From NCBI RefSeq assembly GCF_000719955.1, contig NZ_JOII01000006.1:124001-188000 (forward strand): 64,000 bases of DNA, in the 5' to 3' direction. The DNA comes from Streptomyces albidoflavus. Its GTDB lineage: Bacteria > Actinomycetota > Actinomycetes > Streptomycetales > Streptomycetaceae. Shown here in pieces: positions 33,947-41,786 of this stretch (position 1 is the first letter of the stretch; each line of letters begins with the position of its first letter). Below the pieces are notes generated by a model. It was not told the DNA's origin. It worked only from the letters and a program-made list of their open reading frames with translations, and did no database searches. The position numbers and the translations under genes are program-made.

Positions 33947-34101
33947 GTCGGCGAGTCTAGAACGGGCGTCCGGCCCGGTCGGGCGGTGCCCGGTCCTCAC
34001 CAGGCGAAGTCCGGCGACGCGTGGAAGGCGTGCAGGGTGATGGCGGACGGCCGCCGAAGCGGGCGGGAGGCGGATCGTGCCCGCCTCGGGGCGATCCGCG
34101 C

Positions 34102-34132
34102 TTGCCTGGAGTGGACTCCAACGTTCTAGCGT
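34102..34132 (+). promoter_or_regulatory. MerR-type promoter with 19-bp spacer
   Basis: TTGCCT (34102-34107) and TAGCGT (34127-34132) are separated by 19 bases, the elongated spacer that MerR-family activators correct by DNA distortion. The spacer holds the dyad TGGAGT-GG-ACTCCA (34107-34120). Transcription would start at about 34138-34141, so the merR message is leaderless or almost so. Confidence 0.6.
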
Positions 34133-34139
34133 GGAGGAC

Positions 34140-34673
34140 ATGACGGTGACGGATACCACCTCCCTGCCCGCTGTGGTCCGAGACTGCTTGGCCGAACCCG
34201 ACCCCCTTCCCCGCCCGGACGGCGACGACCGGTACACGATCAGCGAGGTCGCCGAGCTGACCGGTCTGACCCCTCACACCCTCAGGTGGTACGAGCGCAT
34301 CGGCCTGATGCAGCACATCGACCGCTCCCACTCCGGACAGCGCCGCTACAGCAACGCCGACCTGCGCTGGCTGTCGCTGGTCGGCAAACTGCGCCTCACC
34401 GGCATGTCCGTCGCCGACATGATCCGCTACGCCGAACTCGCCCGAGCCGGGGAGCACACCTTCGCCGAACGGCAGGAACTCCTCCAGGCCACCCGCCGGG
34501 ACGTCCTGACCCGCATCGCGGAACTCCAGGGCACCCTCTCCGTCCTCGACTACAAGATCGACCACTACGCGGGCAAGATCGACCGCCACGCACGCACCCG
34601 GACGGCCGAAGCCGCCCCGCGCGCCGAGGGCGCCCCGCGCGCCGAGGGCGCCCCGCGCGCCGAGGGCGCCTGA
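34140..34673 (+). CDS. MerR family regulator
   Basis: A 177-residue MerR protein. The DNA-binding part is YTISEVAELTGLTPHTLRWYERIGLM at about 31-56 with the following wing GQRRYSNADLRWL. A coiled-coil dimerisation helix (about 105-155) follows. There is no cysteine-rich metal loop, so the effector is probably an organic compound. The last 20 residues are three copies of APRAEG from an exact 18-base tandem repeat (34614-34667), likely variable between strains. It precedes an aldo/keto reductase on the same strand, a common pairing in Actinobacteria. Confidence 0.87.
   Translation: MTVTDTTSLPAVVRDCLAEPDPLPRPDGDDRYTISEVAELTGLTPHTLRWYERIGLMQHIDRSHSGQRRYSNADLRWLSLVGKLRLTGMSVADMIRYAELARAGEHTFAERQELLQATRRDVLTRIAELQGTLSVLDYKIDHYAGKIDRHARTRTAEAAPRAEGAPRAEGAPRAEGA
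34614..34667 (+). repeat. Three exact 18-bp tandem repeats in merR 3' end
   Basis: The unit GCCCCGCGCGCCGAGGGC occurs three times without change, encoding the C-terminal APRAEG repeats of the MerR protein. Exact repeats of this kind change copy number by slippage. Confidence 0.9.
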
Positions 34674-34784
34674 CCTCCCGCTCCACGGCCCGCGCCCACG
34701 ACGCGAGCCACCCACGCCACTCCGTTCTGGCCCCCGTCCACGATCCCGCGACGGCGAGGCCAGGGCTCCCATGGAGGAATCACC

Positions 34785-35855
34785 ATGACGCAGCACTCTC
34801 CTGACTCTTCCGCCCCGTCCGCCGGCGCCGCCGACGGCACCCGCCCGTCCCACATCGGCACGGTGGCCCTTTCGACAGGCGGCCCCGAAGTCGGTGTCCA
34901 GGGCCTCGGCTGCATGGGCATGAGCTTCGCCTACGGACCCACCGACACCGACGCTGCCCGCGCCACCCTCAGCCGCGCCCTCGACCTCGGCGTCACCTTC
35001 TTCGACACCGCGGACGTCTACGGCGCCGGTGAGAACGAACAGTTCCTCGCCCCCTTCTTCCAGGCCCACCGCGACGAGATCACCATCGCCACCAAGTTCG
35101 CGCTGGGCATCGACCCGAACCAGCCCGGCGTGCGCACGATCCGCAACGACGCGCCCTACATCCGTGAGAGCGTCGACGCCAGCCTCCGCCGACTCGGCGT
35201 GGAGCACATCGACGTCTACTACATGCACCGCCGCGACACCTCCGTCCCCATCGAGGAGACCGTCGGCACCATGGCGGAACTGGTCAGCGCCGGCAAGGTC
35301 GGTCACCTCGGCCTCAGCGAGGTCACCGCCGCCGAACTCCGGGCAGCCCACGCGGTCCACCCGATCACGGTGGTCCAGTCGGAGTGGTCGCTGTTCAGCC
35401 GTGACGTCGAGGCGTCGGTGGTTCCCGCGGCCGCCGCGCTCGGCGTCGGGTTTGTGCCCTACTCACCGCTCGGGCGGGGATTCCTGACCGGCTCCTTCGT
35501 CCAGGCCGAGAGCGAACTCACCGACGACGACTTCCGCCGCAGCCAGCCCCGTTTCACCGGCGACAACGCCGCGGCCAACGCCGCCCTGCTGGAGCCCCTG
35601 CGCACGGTCGCCGCCGCCCACGGAGCCAGCCCTGCCCAGATCGCCCTGGCCTGGGTCCAGCAGCAGGCGGAGGTGCACCGCCTGCCGGTCGTCCCCATTC
35701 CGGGCACCCGCAAGCCGACCCGCGTCGAGGAGAACACCGCGGCGACCCGCATCCACCTCACCGAAGCGGAGCTGGCCCTCCTGGAGCCCATCGCGGGCAA
35801 GGTCGCCGGTGACCGCTACGCCGACATGTCCTTCACCTCGGCGGGCCGCGACTGA
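34785..35855 (+). CDS. Aldo/keto reductase
   Basis: A 356-residue NADPH-dependent reductase with the TIM-barrel AKR fold. The catalytic tetrad is visible: Asp and Tyr in FFDTADVYGAGENEQF (near 70-80), Lys in ATKFALG, and His in YYMHRRD. The first 30 residues are an added hydrophilic segment. The phosphate-binding end PIPGTRKPTRVEEN near 305 is typical. Substrates in this AKR group are aldehydes and ketones. ATGGAGGAATCACC precedes the ATG. It is probably a target of the upstream MerR regulator. Confidence 0.92.
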   Translation: MTQHSPDSSAPSAGAADGTRPSHIGTVALSTGGPEVGVQGLGCMGMSFAYGPTDTDAARATLSRALDLGVTFFDTADVYGAGENEQFLAPFFQAHRDEITIATKFALGIDPNQPGVRTIRNDAPYIRESVDASLRRLGVEHIDVYYMHRRDTSVPIEETVGTMAELVSAGKVGHLGLSEVTAAELRAAHAVHPITVVQSEWSLFSRDVEASVVPAAAALGVGFVPYSPLGRGFLTGSFVQAESELTDDDFRRSQPRFTGDNAAANAALLEPLRTVAAAHGASPAQIALAWVQQQAEVHRLPVVPIPGTRKPTRVEENTAATRIHLTEAELALLEPIAGKVAGDRYADMSFTSAGRD

Positions 35856-35976
35856 TCCGTACAGCCTCATCCCGCTTCCCCCTCTCCGCCTCTCGCGTCT
35901 CTGCCTCTCACGCCCGGTCCTGAGGTCTCCCATGTGGCCGAAGGGCCGGGCCTCCTGGCCGCGCGCACTCCTGAAC

Positions 35977-37194
35977 TCAGGCCAGCCGGAGAGCGAATAT
36001 CGCGAACCCCGCCGCCAGCACACCGGCCACCACGCGTATCCCTCGTCCCGCTCCGGTCCACGGCGCGTCCAGGCGACGGGCGGACCTCGCGGTCACCATC
36101 AGCAGGGCGGCGAAGAGCGGTATCCACATCACCCGTGCGGCGACCCAGCCGGCCGTGTCCGGTGTCGAGGTGAGGCCGGGCACCACACCGAGGGCCGCCC
36201 CCGGTATCGCCGCGGTCAGCATCGCCGTCTGGTGCCAGCAGAGGATCGTCATCGCCGACAGGTTGACCGCGACGACCGGTGTCCACCAGGACGGGCGCCG
36301 GAGCAGTGAGGCGAGCCGGTCGCGCAGCAGCACCGCCGCCCCGCTCTGGAAGGCCCCTAGCGCAAGTACCAGCAGTGAGGGCGGGTGCGAGTTGGTCCGG
36401 GCCTCGCCCGGCACCCCCACCATGGACATCGGATACCCGAACTCCCACAGCAGCAGGGCGAACAGCGCGGCCCCACCGAACAGCAGCACCTTTGCCGCCC
36501 GCCGGCTCATACGCCCTTCGCCCCAGCCCACCCCCAACTGGTAGGCGAACAGCCACCCGGGCAGCACGTTCAACAGACTCAGCCACGTCGGCATCCCGGC
36601 CGACCAGGGTCCGTACCGAAGCAGGTCCACGACGGCGACCGTGCCGAGGAGTGGCACGGCGGCCCAGGGACCCGCCTTCCGGGCGGCAAGCGCACACCAC
36701 GGTGTCAGCGCGGTGACCGCCCCGTAGACACCGACGAACCAGAGCGGCTGGATGACGAGAGTGGCCGCTGTGTGCAGGGTGGCGTCAGGCACCCCCGACC
36801 ACCACAGCACCGTCAGGAGGCCCGCCCAGATCGCCGTCACGCCCACCACGGGGCGTCCGAGCCGTACCAGCCGTCCGGCGATCCAGCTCCGTGCCGACTC
36901 GCCCCGCTCGGACGCCCGCCGGTAGGAGAGCGCCGAGGCGTATCCCCCGACGAGGAAGAAGATGCCGAGCATCTGCAGCACCCAGCTCAGGGGCGCGAGC
37001 GAGGGGAAGGAGGAGAGCGGACTGGCGTTGTGGAGGCCGCCGTCGCCGTCACGTGTGAACCCGCCGAGGAGCCAGTGGCCGGTCGGCACCGCAAGCAGGG
37101 CCAGGGCCCGCAGTCCGTCGAGCGCGCGGTCACGGTGAGCAGGAGTTGCCGCGTCCACCTTGGCCACGGCCTGACGCATCCGGGTCGCGTTCAT
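35977..37194 (-). CDS. Acyltransferase family 3 membrane protein
   Basis: A 405-residue integral membrane acyltransferase with about ten helices from residue 28 to 400. RDRALDGLRALALLAVPTGHWLLGG near residue 22 is the family signature, where the histidine is the expected catalytic residue. Members O-acetylate sugars, lipids or peptidoglycan from the cytoplasmic side. The ATG overlaps the stop of the upstream DUF1023 gene (ATGA), so the two are coupled and may modify or process the same extracellular compound. Confidence 0.87.
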   Translation of the reverse strand: MNATRMRQAVAKVDAATPAHRDRALDGLRALALLAVPTGHWLLGGFTRDGDGGLHNASPLSSFPSLAPLSWVLQMLGIFFLVGGYASALSYRRASERGESARSWIAGRLVRLGRPVVGVTAIWAGLLTVLWWSGVPDATLHTAATLVIQPLWFVGVYGAVTALTPWCALAARKAGPWAAVPLLGTVAVVDLLRYGPWSAGMPTWLSLLNVLPGWLFAYQLGVGWGEGRMSRRAAKVLLFGGAALFALLLWEFGYPMSMVGVPGEARTNSHPPSLLVLALGAFQSGAAVLLRDRLASLLRRPSWWTPVVAVNLSAMTILCWHQTAMLTAAIPGAALGVVPGLTSTPDTAGWVAARVMWIPLFAALLMVTARSARRLDAPWTGAGRGIRVVAGVLAAGFAIFALRLA

Positions 37195-38342
37195 GCCGCT
37201 CTCCCTTCCGCGATGGAGGCGAAGACCGCGAGAGCGTCCGTACCGGGAGCGAAGTAGTCGGAGTGGCCGCTCACCCCCTGCGCGGGCACATGGCGGGCGC
37301 CGAAGCCGGGCGCGGTCGGGTCGGTGCCGTGGCCCAGCTCGAAGAGCCGCAGATGGGGCACCTTGCCGATCCAGTCCCCGGAGCTGCGTGCCGCCCAGAC
37401 GCGGGCGGAGGTGCCCAGGGAGGCGGCGTCCGCCACCCGCATCCCCGGTGAGCCCAGGACCACCAGATCGCTCATGCGCAGACCCGGTGCGGCCAGGCCG
37501 CACACCACCGATCCGTAGCTGTGGCAGAAGAGTGACGGGCTGGGAAGTCCCGTGGCGTCCAGCCCCTCGACGAAGCGCCTCAGCCGGGGTGCGCCCGCCT
37601 CGGCCAGGCGGCCGGTGGCCGCGTCGGGACCGATCCCGACCGGGGTGGTGTAGCCGACCCAGGCGATGACCGCGGTCCGCCCGTCCGTCGCCTTGGCGAG
37701 GGAGCGGGCCATGCCCGCCGGTGTGCCGTAGGGGTTGCCTGAGCGGTTGAAGGTGCCGAGGTCGATGTCGGAACCGGGGACGACGACCGCCACGTGCCGG
37801 GCCGAGCCGAGGTCGCCGAAGACCTCTGCCACCTGCCCTCGGCCCCGGGGATCGAAGACGAGTATCTGCCGTCCCGGCTCCAGCAGCCCGCGGTACCGTT
37901 CGGCACGCTCGGCCGCCCGGTCGCGTTCCTCGCCGGACAGCCGCCGGTCCGCCGCCCTTTTCCGCTCCCCGGCGCGTGCGTCGGCCAGTGCCCGGGCGTT
38001 GGCCGCGTAACGGAGGGGGGCCGGCGCGCCGTCCAGGTTGCCCAGGACGAGGGGGTGGCGTTCGGCGAGGTCAGCCAGCTGTCGCTCCGTCAGGTCGGCC
38101 AGGAGATGACCGACTTCCGTGGGCGTGGTGCGTGCCGGGTCGGGCAGGTCCCGCCCTGTCGAGGTGTCGGTGCGCCAGGCTGCGACGCCGGGTGGCGGTC
38201 CCGTGACAGGGGCCTGCTGGCCGGTCGACGCCCACCCGGTGGTGGCCGTCATCAGCGTGGACGCCAGCACCAGCCCGGCCATCGTGCGCCGGCCTCGCGA
38301 ACGTGCCCCTGGCCTCGCTGAACGTACCCGCATCCGCATCAT
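37191..38342 (-). CDS. DUF1023 alpha/beta hydrolase, secreted (copy 1)
   Basis: A 383-residue predicted secreted hydrolase. Residues 1-40 form an Arg-rich signal peptide ending near WAST. The middle is helical (TERQLADLAERHPLVLGNLDG is the family start), and the C-terminal part is the alpha/beta hydrolase core with nucleophile elbow FCHSYGSVVCG, where Cys replaces the usual Gly before His-Ser. Later blocks LVVLGSPGM, WIGKVPHLRLFELGHGTDP and SGHSDYF supply the likely Asp and His. It is a paralogue of the 41787-43025 gene. A TCATAC-type dyad lies 106 bases upstream. Confidence 0.88.
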   Translation of the reverse strand: MMRMRVRSARPGARSRGRRTMAGLVLASTLMTATTGWASTGQQAPVTGPPPGVAAWRTDTSTGRDLPDPARTTPTEVGHLLADLTERQLADLAERHPLVLGNLDGAPAPLRYAANARALADARAGERKRAADRRLSGEERDRAAERAERYRGLLEPGRQILVFDPRGRGQVAEVFGDLGSARHVAVVVPGSDIDLGTFNRSGNPYGTPAGMARSLAKATDGRTAVIAWVGYTTPVGIGPDAATGRLAEAGAPRLRRFVEGLDATGLPSPSLFCHSYGSVVCGLAAPGLRMSDLVVLGSPGMRVADAASLGTSARVWAARSSGDWIGKVPHLRLFELGHGTDPTAPGFGARHVPAQGVSGHSDYFAPGTDALAVFASIAEGRAA

Positions 38343-38447
38343 CGGTCCCCGTCTCCCCGTCCGGCCGGTGCTCGTGTCCGGCCTGTTGGAGAGAAAGGTA
38401 GGAAGACGACACCCGCGGGGGCTTCACACCGGAGAGCCAAGTACGGC

Positions 38448-38466
38448 GTCATACCCCAGTAGGGGG
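38448..38466 (-). promoter_or_regulatory. Candidate NarL-type response regulator site
   Basis: GTCATACCCCAGTAGGGGG shares GTCATACC with the palindrome in front of the histidine kinase operon. It lies 106 bases upstream of the DUF1023 gene start, so the response regulator may also control that operon. Confidence 0.4.
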
Positions 38467-38554
38467 TGGGTGAGGCCAAGGAGGCGGGGGACGACGGAGA
38501 AGACCGCCCGGCGCGGAGGCTGCCGGACGGTCGGGGGAGAGGGGGCGAGCGAGG

Positions 38555-39238
38555 TCAGCGCACGCTGTCACCGGGCTTGACCAGCCCGGATTCGTAGGCG
38601 GCGATGACCGCCTGGGCGCGGTCGCGGATACCGAGCTTGGAGAGGATGCGGCTGATGTGGGTTTTCACCGTCTGCTCGGCGAGGACGAGTTGTTCGGCGA
38701 TCTCCAGATTGGAGAGCCCGCGGGCCACCAGCTCCAGTACCTCGGTCTCACGCGGTGTGAGGCCGTTCAACTGCAGACGGGGGTCGCGACGGGGGCGCGG
38801 GCGCCGCCGGACGATGTCCTCGATGAAGCGGCGGGTCACGGCGGGGTCGAGCAGCGCGTTCCCGCCGTGGATGACGCGGACCGCCGAGACCAGGCTGGCC
38901 GGCGGCGAGTCCTTCAGCAGAAAGCCGGAGGCTCCGGCGTGCAGCGCCTCGTACACGTAGTCGTCCACGTCGAAGGTGGTCAGCATGATGACCTTCGGAC
39001 GATGGGCCGTCCCCGGCTGCGGGCTCAGCAGCTCCCGGGTCGCCGTCAGACCGTCCATCTCCGGCATCCGTACGTCCATCAGCACGATGTCGGGGTGGGT
39101 CTTGCGGCTCACCTCGATACCGCTCCGCCCGTCCGCGGCCTCGCCGACGACGTCGATGTCCGACTGGGCGGACAACAGCGCGGCGAAACCGGCCCGCACC
39201 ATGCCCTGGTCGTCGACGATGATCACACGGATGCTCAT
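38555..39238 (-). CDS. NarL/FixJ-type response regulator
   Basis: A 227-residue two-component regulator. The receiver domain has the acidic pair DD (9-10), the phospho-acceptor Asp55 in IVLMDVRMPEMDG, the threonine in IMLTTFD and the lysine in LLKDSPP. The LuxR-type DNA-binding domain is LTPRETEVLELVARGLSNLEIAEQLVLAEQTVKTHISRIL near 160-195. It follows the kinase gene with an ATGA overlap, so the two form one unit. Confidence 0.94.
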   Translation of the reverse strand: MSIRVIIVDDQGMVRAGFAALLSAQSDIDVVGEAADGRSGIEVSRKTHPDIVLMDVRMPEMDGLTATRELLSPQPGTAHRPKVIMLTTFDVDDYVYEALHAGASGFLLKDSPPASLVSAVRVIHGGNALLDPAVTRRFIEDIVRRRPRPRRDPRLQLNGLTPRETEVLELVARGLSNLEIAEQLVLAEQTVKTHISRILSKLGIRDRAQAVIAAYESGLVKPGDSVR

Positions 39239-40632
39239 GCGGGGTCAGGTTCCTTTTCACGACGGGGGAGCCGGGCGGCGACACGGAATCCTCCGCCGGG
39301 CAAGGGGCCGGTGTCGAGGGTCCCACCGACGAGCCGGACCCGCTCCCGCATTCCGACGAGACCATGGCCCGTCCCCGTGGTCTCCAGCGGCACCCGGCGT
39401 GCACGACCGGGCCCGTTGACGATGACCACCGTGACGGAGTCGCTCTCCACGGAGACGGAGATCGTCGTCCGCGCCTCCGGGGCGTGCCGCACGACGTTGG
39501 CCAGTGCCTCCTGGACGATGCGGTAGAGCGACAGGTCCAGCGAGGCGGGGAGGTCGGCCAGCATCGCCGCGATCTCCACCTCGGTCCGCGACATGGTCAC
39601 CGGCACTCCGGCCCGTACGGTGGCGGCCACCAGTTGGCTGAGCTGCCGAAGACCTGGCTGTGGCGTCCGTTCCCCCTCGGCGTCCTCGCTGCGCAGGACG
39701 GAGAGGATGCGGCGCATCTCCGTCAGCGACTCGCGGGCGCTCTCCGCGATGGAGCTGAACTCCCGCGCCGCCTCCTCGTCGAGATGCGGTATGCGGTAGC
39801 GCGCCGAGTCGGCCTGCACCGTGATGAGTGACATGTGGTGGGCCACCACATCGTGCAACTCGCGAGCGATGCGGTTGCGTTCCTCCAGGAGCGTCCGCTG
39901 GGACCGCTCCGCCTCGCTGATGGTCTCCTGCTCGACCAGTCGGCGCTGCGCGTCACCCCTCTCCCGCAGCGTCGCCGAGAGCAGCAGGAGAGCTCCGGAC
40001 AGGGTGAAGGTGAGGAGCTGGGTACCGTCGCTGTGCTCCTGGGAGAGGACCTCGAAGAAGAGCCCCGCGCCCCCGGTGGCCAGCCAGACGGCGAGCAGGG
40101 TCCGCCTGCCCGCGCGCAGACCCAGGCAGATCATGAGCAGTTGGTAGCCGACGATGTTCATCGGTGTCCAGGGCCAGGACCTTCCGTCGAGACCCGGGGT
40201 CCCCAGCATGGCGACGGCCGCGACGATGTCGGCGGTGAAGATCACCCACCATGCCTGGACGGGGCGCGACACGGCCAGGAGGAGCGGTGCGGTCTGCGCG
40301 GTGGCGAAGGCGCCGGCCAGGGCTCCGTTCATTCCGTAGTCCTGGACCAGGACCGTCGTCGTGACCGGCAGCAGAGCCGCCACCGCCGCGAAGGCCAGCC
40401 CGTGCGGAAGGTGGCGCACCCAGGCGTTCCGCGCGCCCGAGAGCAGCGGCCGGGTGGAGTCCGCCGGTGTGCCCAGCGCCAGCCCCAGGGAGCGCAGTTC
40501 CTTCCGGGAGGAGCGCACGGCCGGGGTGGTGGCCGTGCGCCGGGCCCATTCCCGTACACGGTCGAGTGCCTCGCGCAGGGAGCGGGGCGAGGAGGAGTCG
40601 TCTTCGTGGTCACGCGGCGGTTCGGTCTTCAT
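39235..40632 (-). CDS. Sensor histidine kinase (HisKA_3 type)
   Basis: A 465-residue membrane kinase. About 65 cytoplasmic residues precede roughly six hydrophobic helices (70-205) with almost no periplasmic loop, so the signal is probably sensed in or at the membrane. The phospho-accepting histidine is in RIARELHDVVAHHMSL near 250, and the ATP-binding domain ends with GTGHGLVGMRERVRLVGGTL. ATG at 40632 was chosen; a GTG three codons upstream is possible. Two sites with TCATAC lie upstream and suggest autoregulation. Confidence 0.9.
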   Translation of the reverse strand: MKTEPPRDHEDDSSSPRSLREALDRVREWARRTATTPAVRSSRKELRSLGLALGTPADSTRPLLSGARNAWVRHLPHGLAFAAVAALLPVTTTVLVQDYGMNGALAGAFATAQTAPLLLAVSRPVQAWWVIFTADIVAAVAMLGTPGLDGRSWPWTPMNIVGYQLLMICLGLRAGRRTLLAVWLATGGAGLFFEVLSQEHSDGTQLLTFTLSGALLLLSATLRERGDAQRRLVEQETISEAERSQRTLLEERNRIARELHDVVAHHMSLITVQADSARYRIPHLDEEAAREFSSIAESARESLTEMRRILSVLRSEDAEGERTPQPGLRQLSQLVAATVRAGVPVTMSRTEVEIAAMLADLPASLDLSLYRIVQEALANVVRHAPEARTTISVSVESDSVTVVIVNGPGRARRVPLETTGTGHGLVGMRERVRLVGGTLDTGPLPGGGFRVAARLPRREKEPDPA

Positions 40633-40668
40633 GGCTCGCACAGCCTAGGCAGCTCGGCCCTGGACCGC

Positions 40669-40709
40669 GTCATACTACGGAGCTGCATCGAGGGTCATAC
40701 CGGGGTATG
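40669..40709 (-). promoter_or_regulatory. Candidate promoter and autoregulatory dyad of the kinase operon
   Basis: The perfect palindrome arms CATAC-CGGG-GTATG (40696-40709) and a second TCATAC at 40670-40675 lie just upstream of the kinase gene. Read leftward, TAGTAT at 40678-40673 is a good -10 box, with the palindrome close to the -35 position. Confidence 0.45.
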
Positions 40710-40837
40710 CAGACACGTGTCCGAAAGAGGGGCATTCTGGGCGACGTGCCAGAGATGATCCTCAAGCCGCGTGCCCCTTGCGCACAGCCACCCCCGGGTG
40801 CGTCGCGAGGCGGGCCCCGCCCTGTCCCGCTCCGTCC

Positions 40838-41710
40838 TCACAGTTCGGACAGCAGCTGCGTCTTCTTGCTGACGAACTCCTCGTCGGTCACCAGGCCGGC
40901 CTGGTGCAGATCACCGAGATGCCGGATGCGCTCGGCGATGTCGGCGGGGTCGCGGCGGAGCGGGATGCGGGCGGCCTCCGCGGGGCGGCTCTCTGGCGTG
41001 CGCTCGGCGGCCCGCACGGCGGCCAGGACGGCCGCGGCGAACGGCAGCGACTCGTGAACGGGCCCGTAGCCCGGCCCGAACACCACGCACGCCGGGTCCA
41101 GTTCGGAGCGGGCGGCCGGCGCCGCCGATCCGGCCCGTGGCACCAGCCGCAGGCAGCCGTTGAGCTCCTCCGGCGAGCGCCACTCGACGTCCGCCAGCTC
41201 GGTCACCGGGAAGGTCTGGTCGCCCGCCTTCCACTTCTCCGTGGACGCGCCCGTGGGAGACCAGCGGAACGACACCGCCGCCCCGTCGAAGGACGCCTTG
41301 CCGTCGTACGCCTTGAAGTGCAGCGGTGCCTCGGGGGGCGCCACCAGGTCGCGGACGGAGGCCGGGGCCGGGCGGTCCGCGATGAGCTTGTTCAACTCGT
41401 CCACCTGCTCGCGGGCCTGCTGCTCCTGGGCCGAAGGCAGCACCAGGCGGTAGGGGTCGCAGCCCTCCTTCAACTGGCCGGAGGCGGCGTCCATCAGGGG
41501 GTCGGCGCCCGCCCGGGCCACCGCGCGCAGCACCACGGTCCCGCGTCTGCCGGGAGCCAGCGAGACCGTGTCCAACGCCTCCAGCGGGACGCGCCGTTCA
41601 CCGAGCGCCTGAAAAAGCTTCGGTGTCCGGATGCCCCGTTCGAAGCGGATGAGCACGGAGTCGGAATCGATCTCCCAGGCGGCATGAGATCCAGCCAATA
41701 CGTCACCCAT
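40838..41710 (-). CDS. DUF4429 domain protein with C-terminal SHOCT domain
   Basis: A 290-residue cytoplasmic protein. Residues 1-95 and about 125-235 look like two DUF4429 modules, related to the pleckstrin-like/PH folds (AAWEIDSDSVLIRFERG; LHFKAYDGKASFDGAAVSFRW). The last 32 residues, IRHLGDLHQAGLVTDEEFVSKKTQLLSEL, are a textbook SHOCT motif, a short C-terminal oligomerisation/binding helix pair. Function is unknown. The ATG at 41710 is family-like; there is no obvious ribosome binding site. It lies between the kinase operon and the second DUF1023 gene, all leftward. Confidence 0.83.
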   Translation of the reverse strand: MGDVLAGSHAAWEIDSDSVLIRFERGIRTPKLFQALGERRVPLEALDTVSLAPGRRGTVVLRAVARAGADPLMDAASGQLKEGCDPYRLVLPSAQEQQAREQVDELNKLIADRPAPASVRDLVAPPEAPLHFKAYDGKASFDGAAVSFRWSPTGASTEKWKAGDQTFPVTELADVEWRSPEELNGCLRLVPRAGSAAPAARSELDPACVVFGPGYGPVHESLPFAAAVLAAVRAAERTPESRPAEAARIPLRRDPADIAERIRHLGDLHQAGLVTDEEFVSKKTQLLSEL

Positions 41711-41786
41711 GCGGCTCATCGTATGCGCCACGCTTCTCCTCGTCCCCTTTCCCGGCGGGCCCGCCGCCCTGCCGTCTCTACGCGCG

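Noticed and set aside
34796..34921. Extra small gene on the - strand in the merR-AKR gap
   Set aside because: The frame is antisense to the AKR start and the 18-bp repeats; no binding site or similarity.
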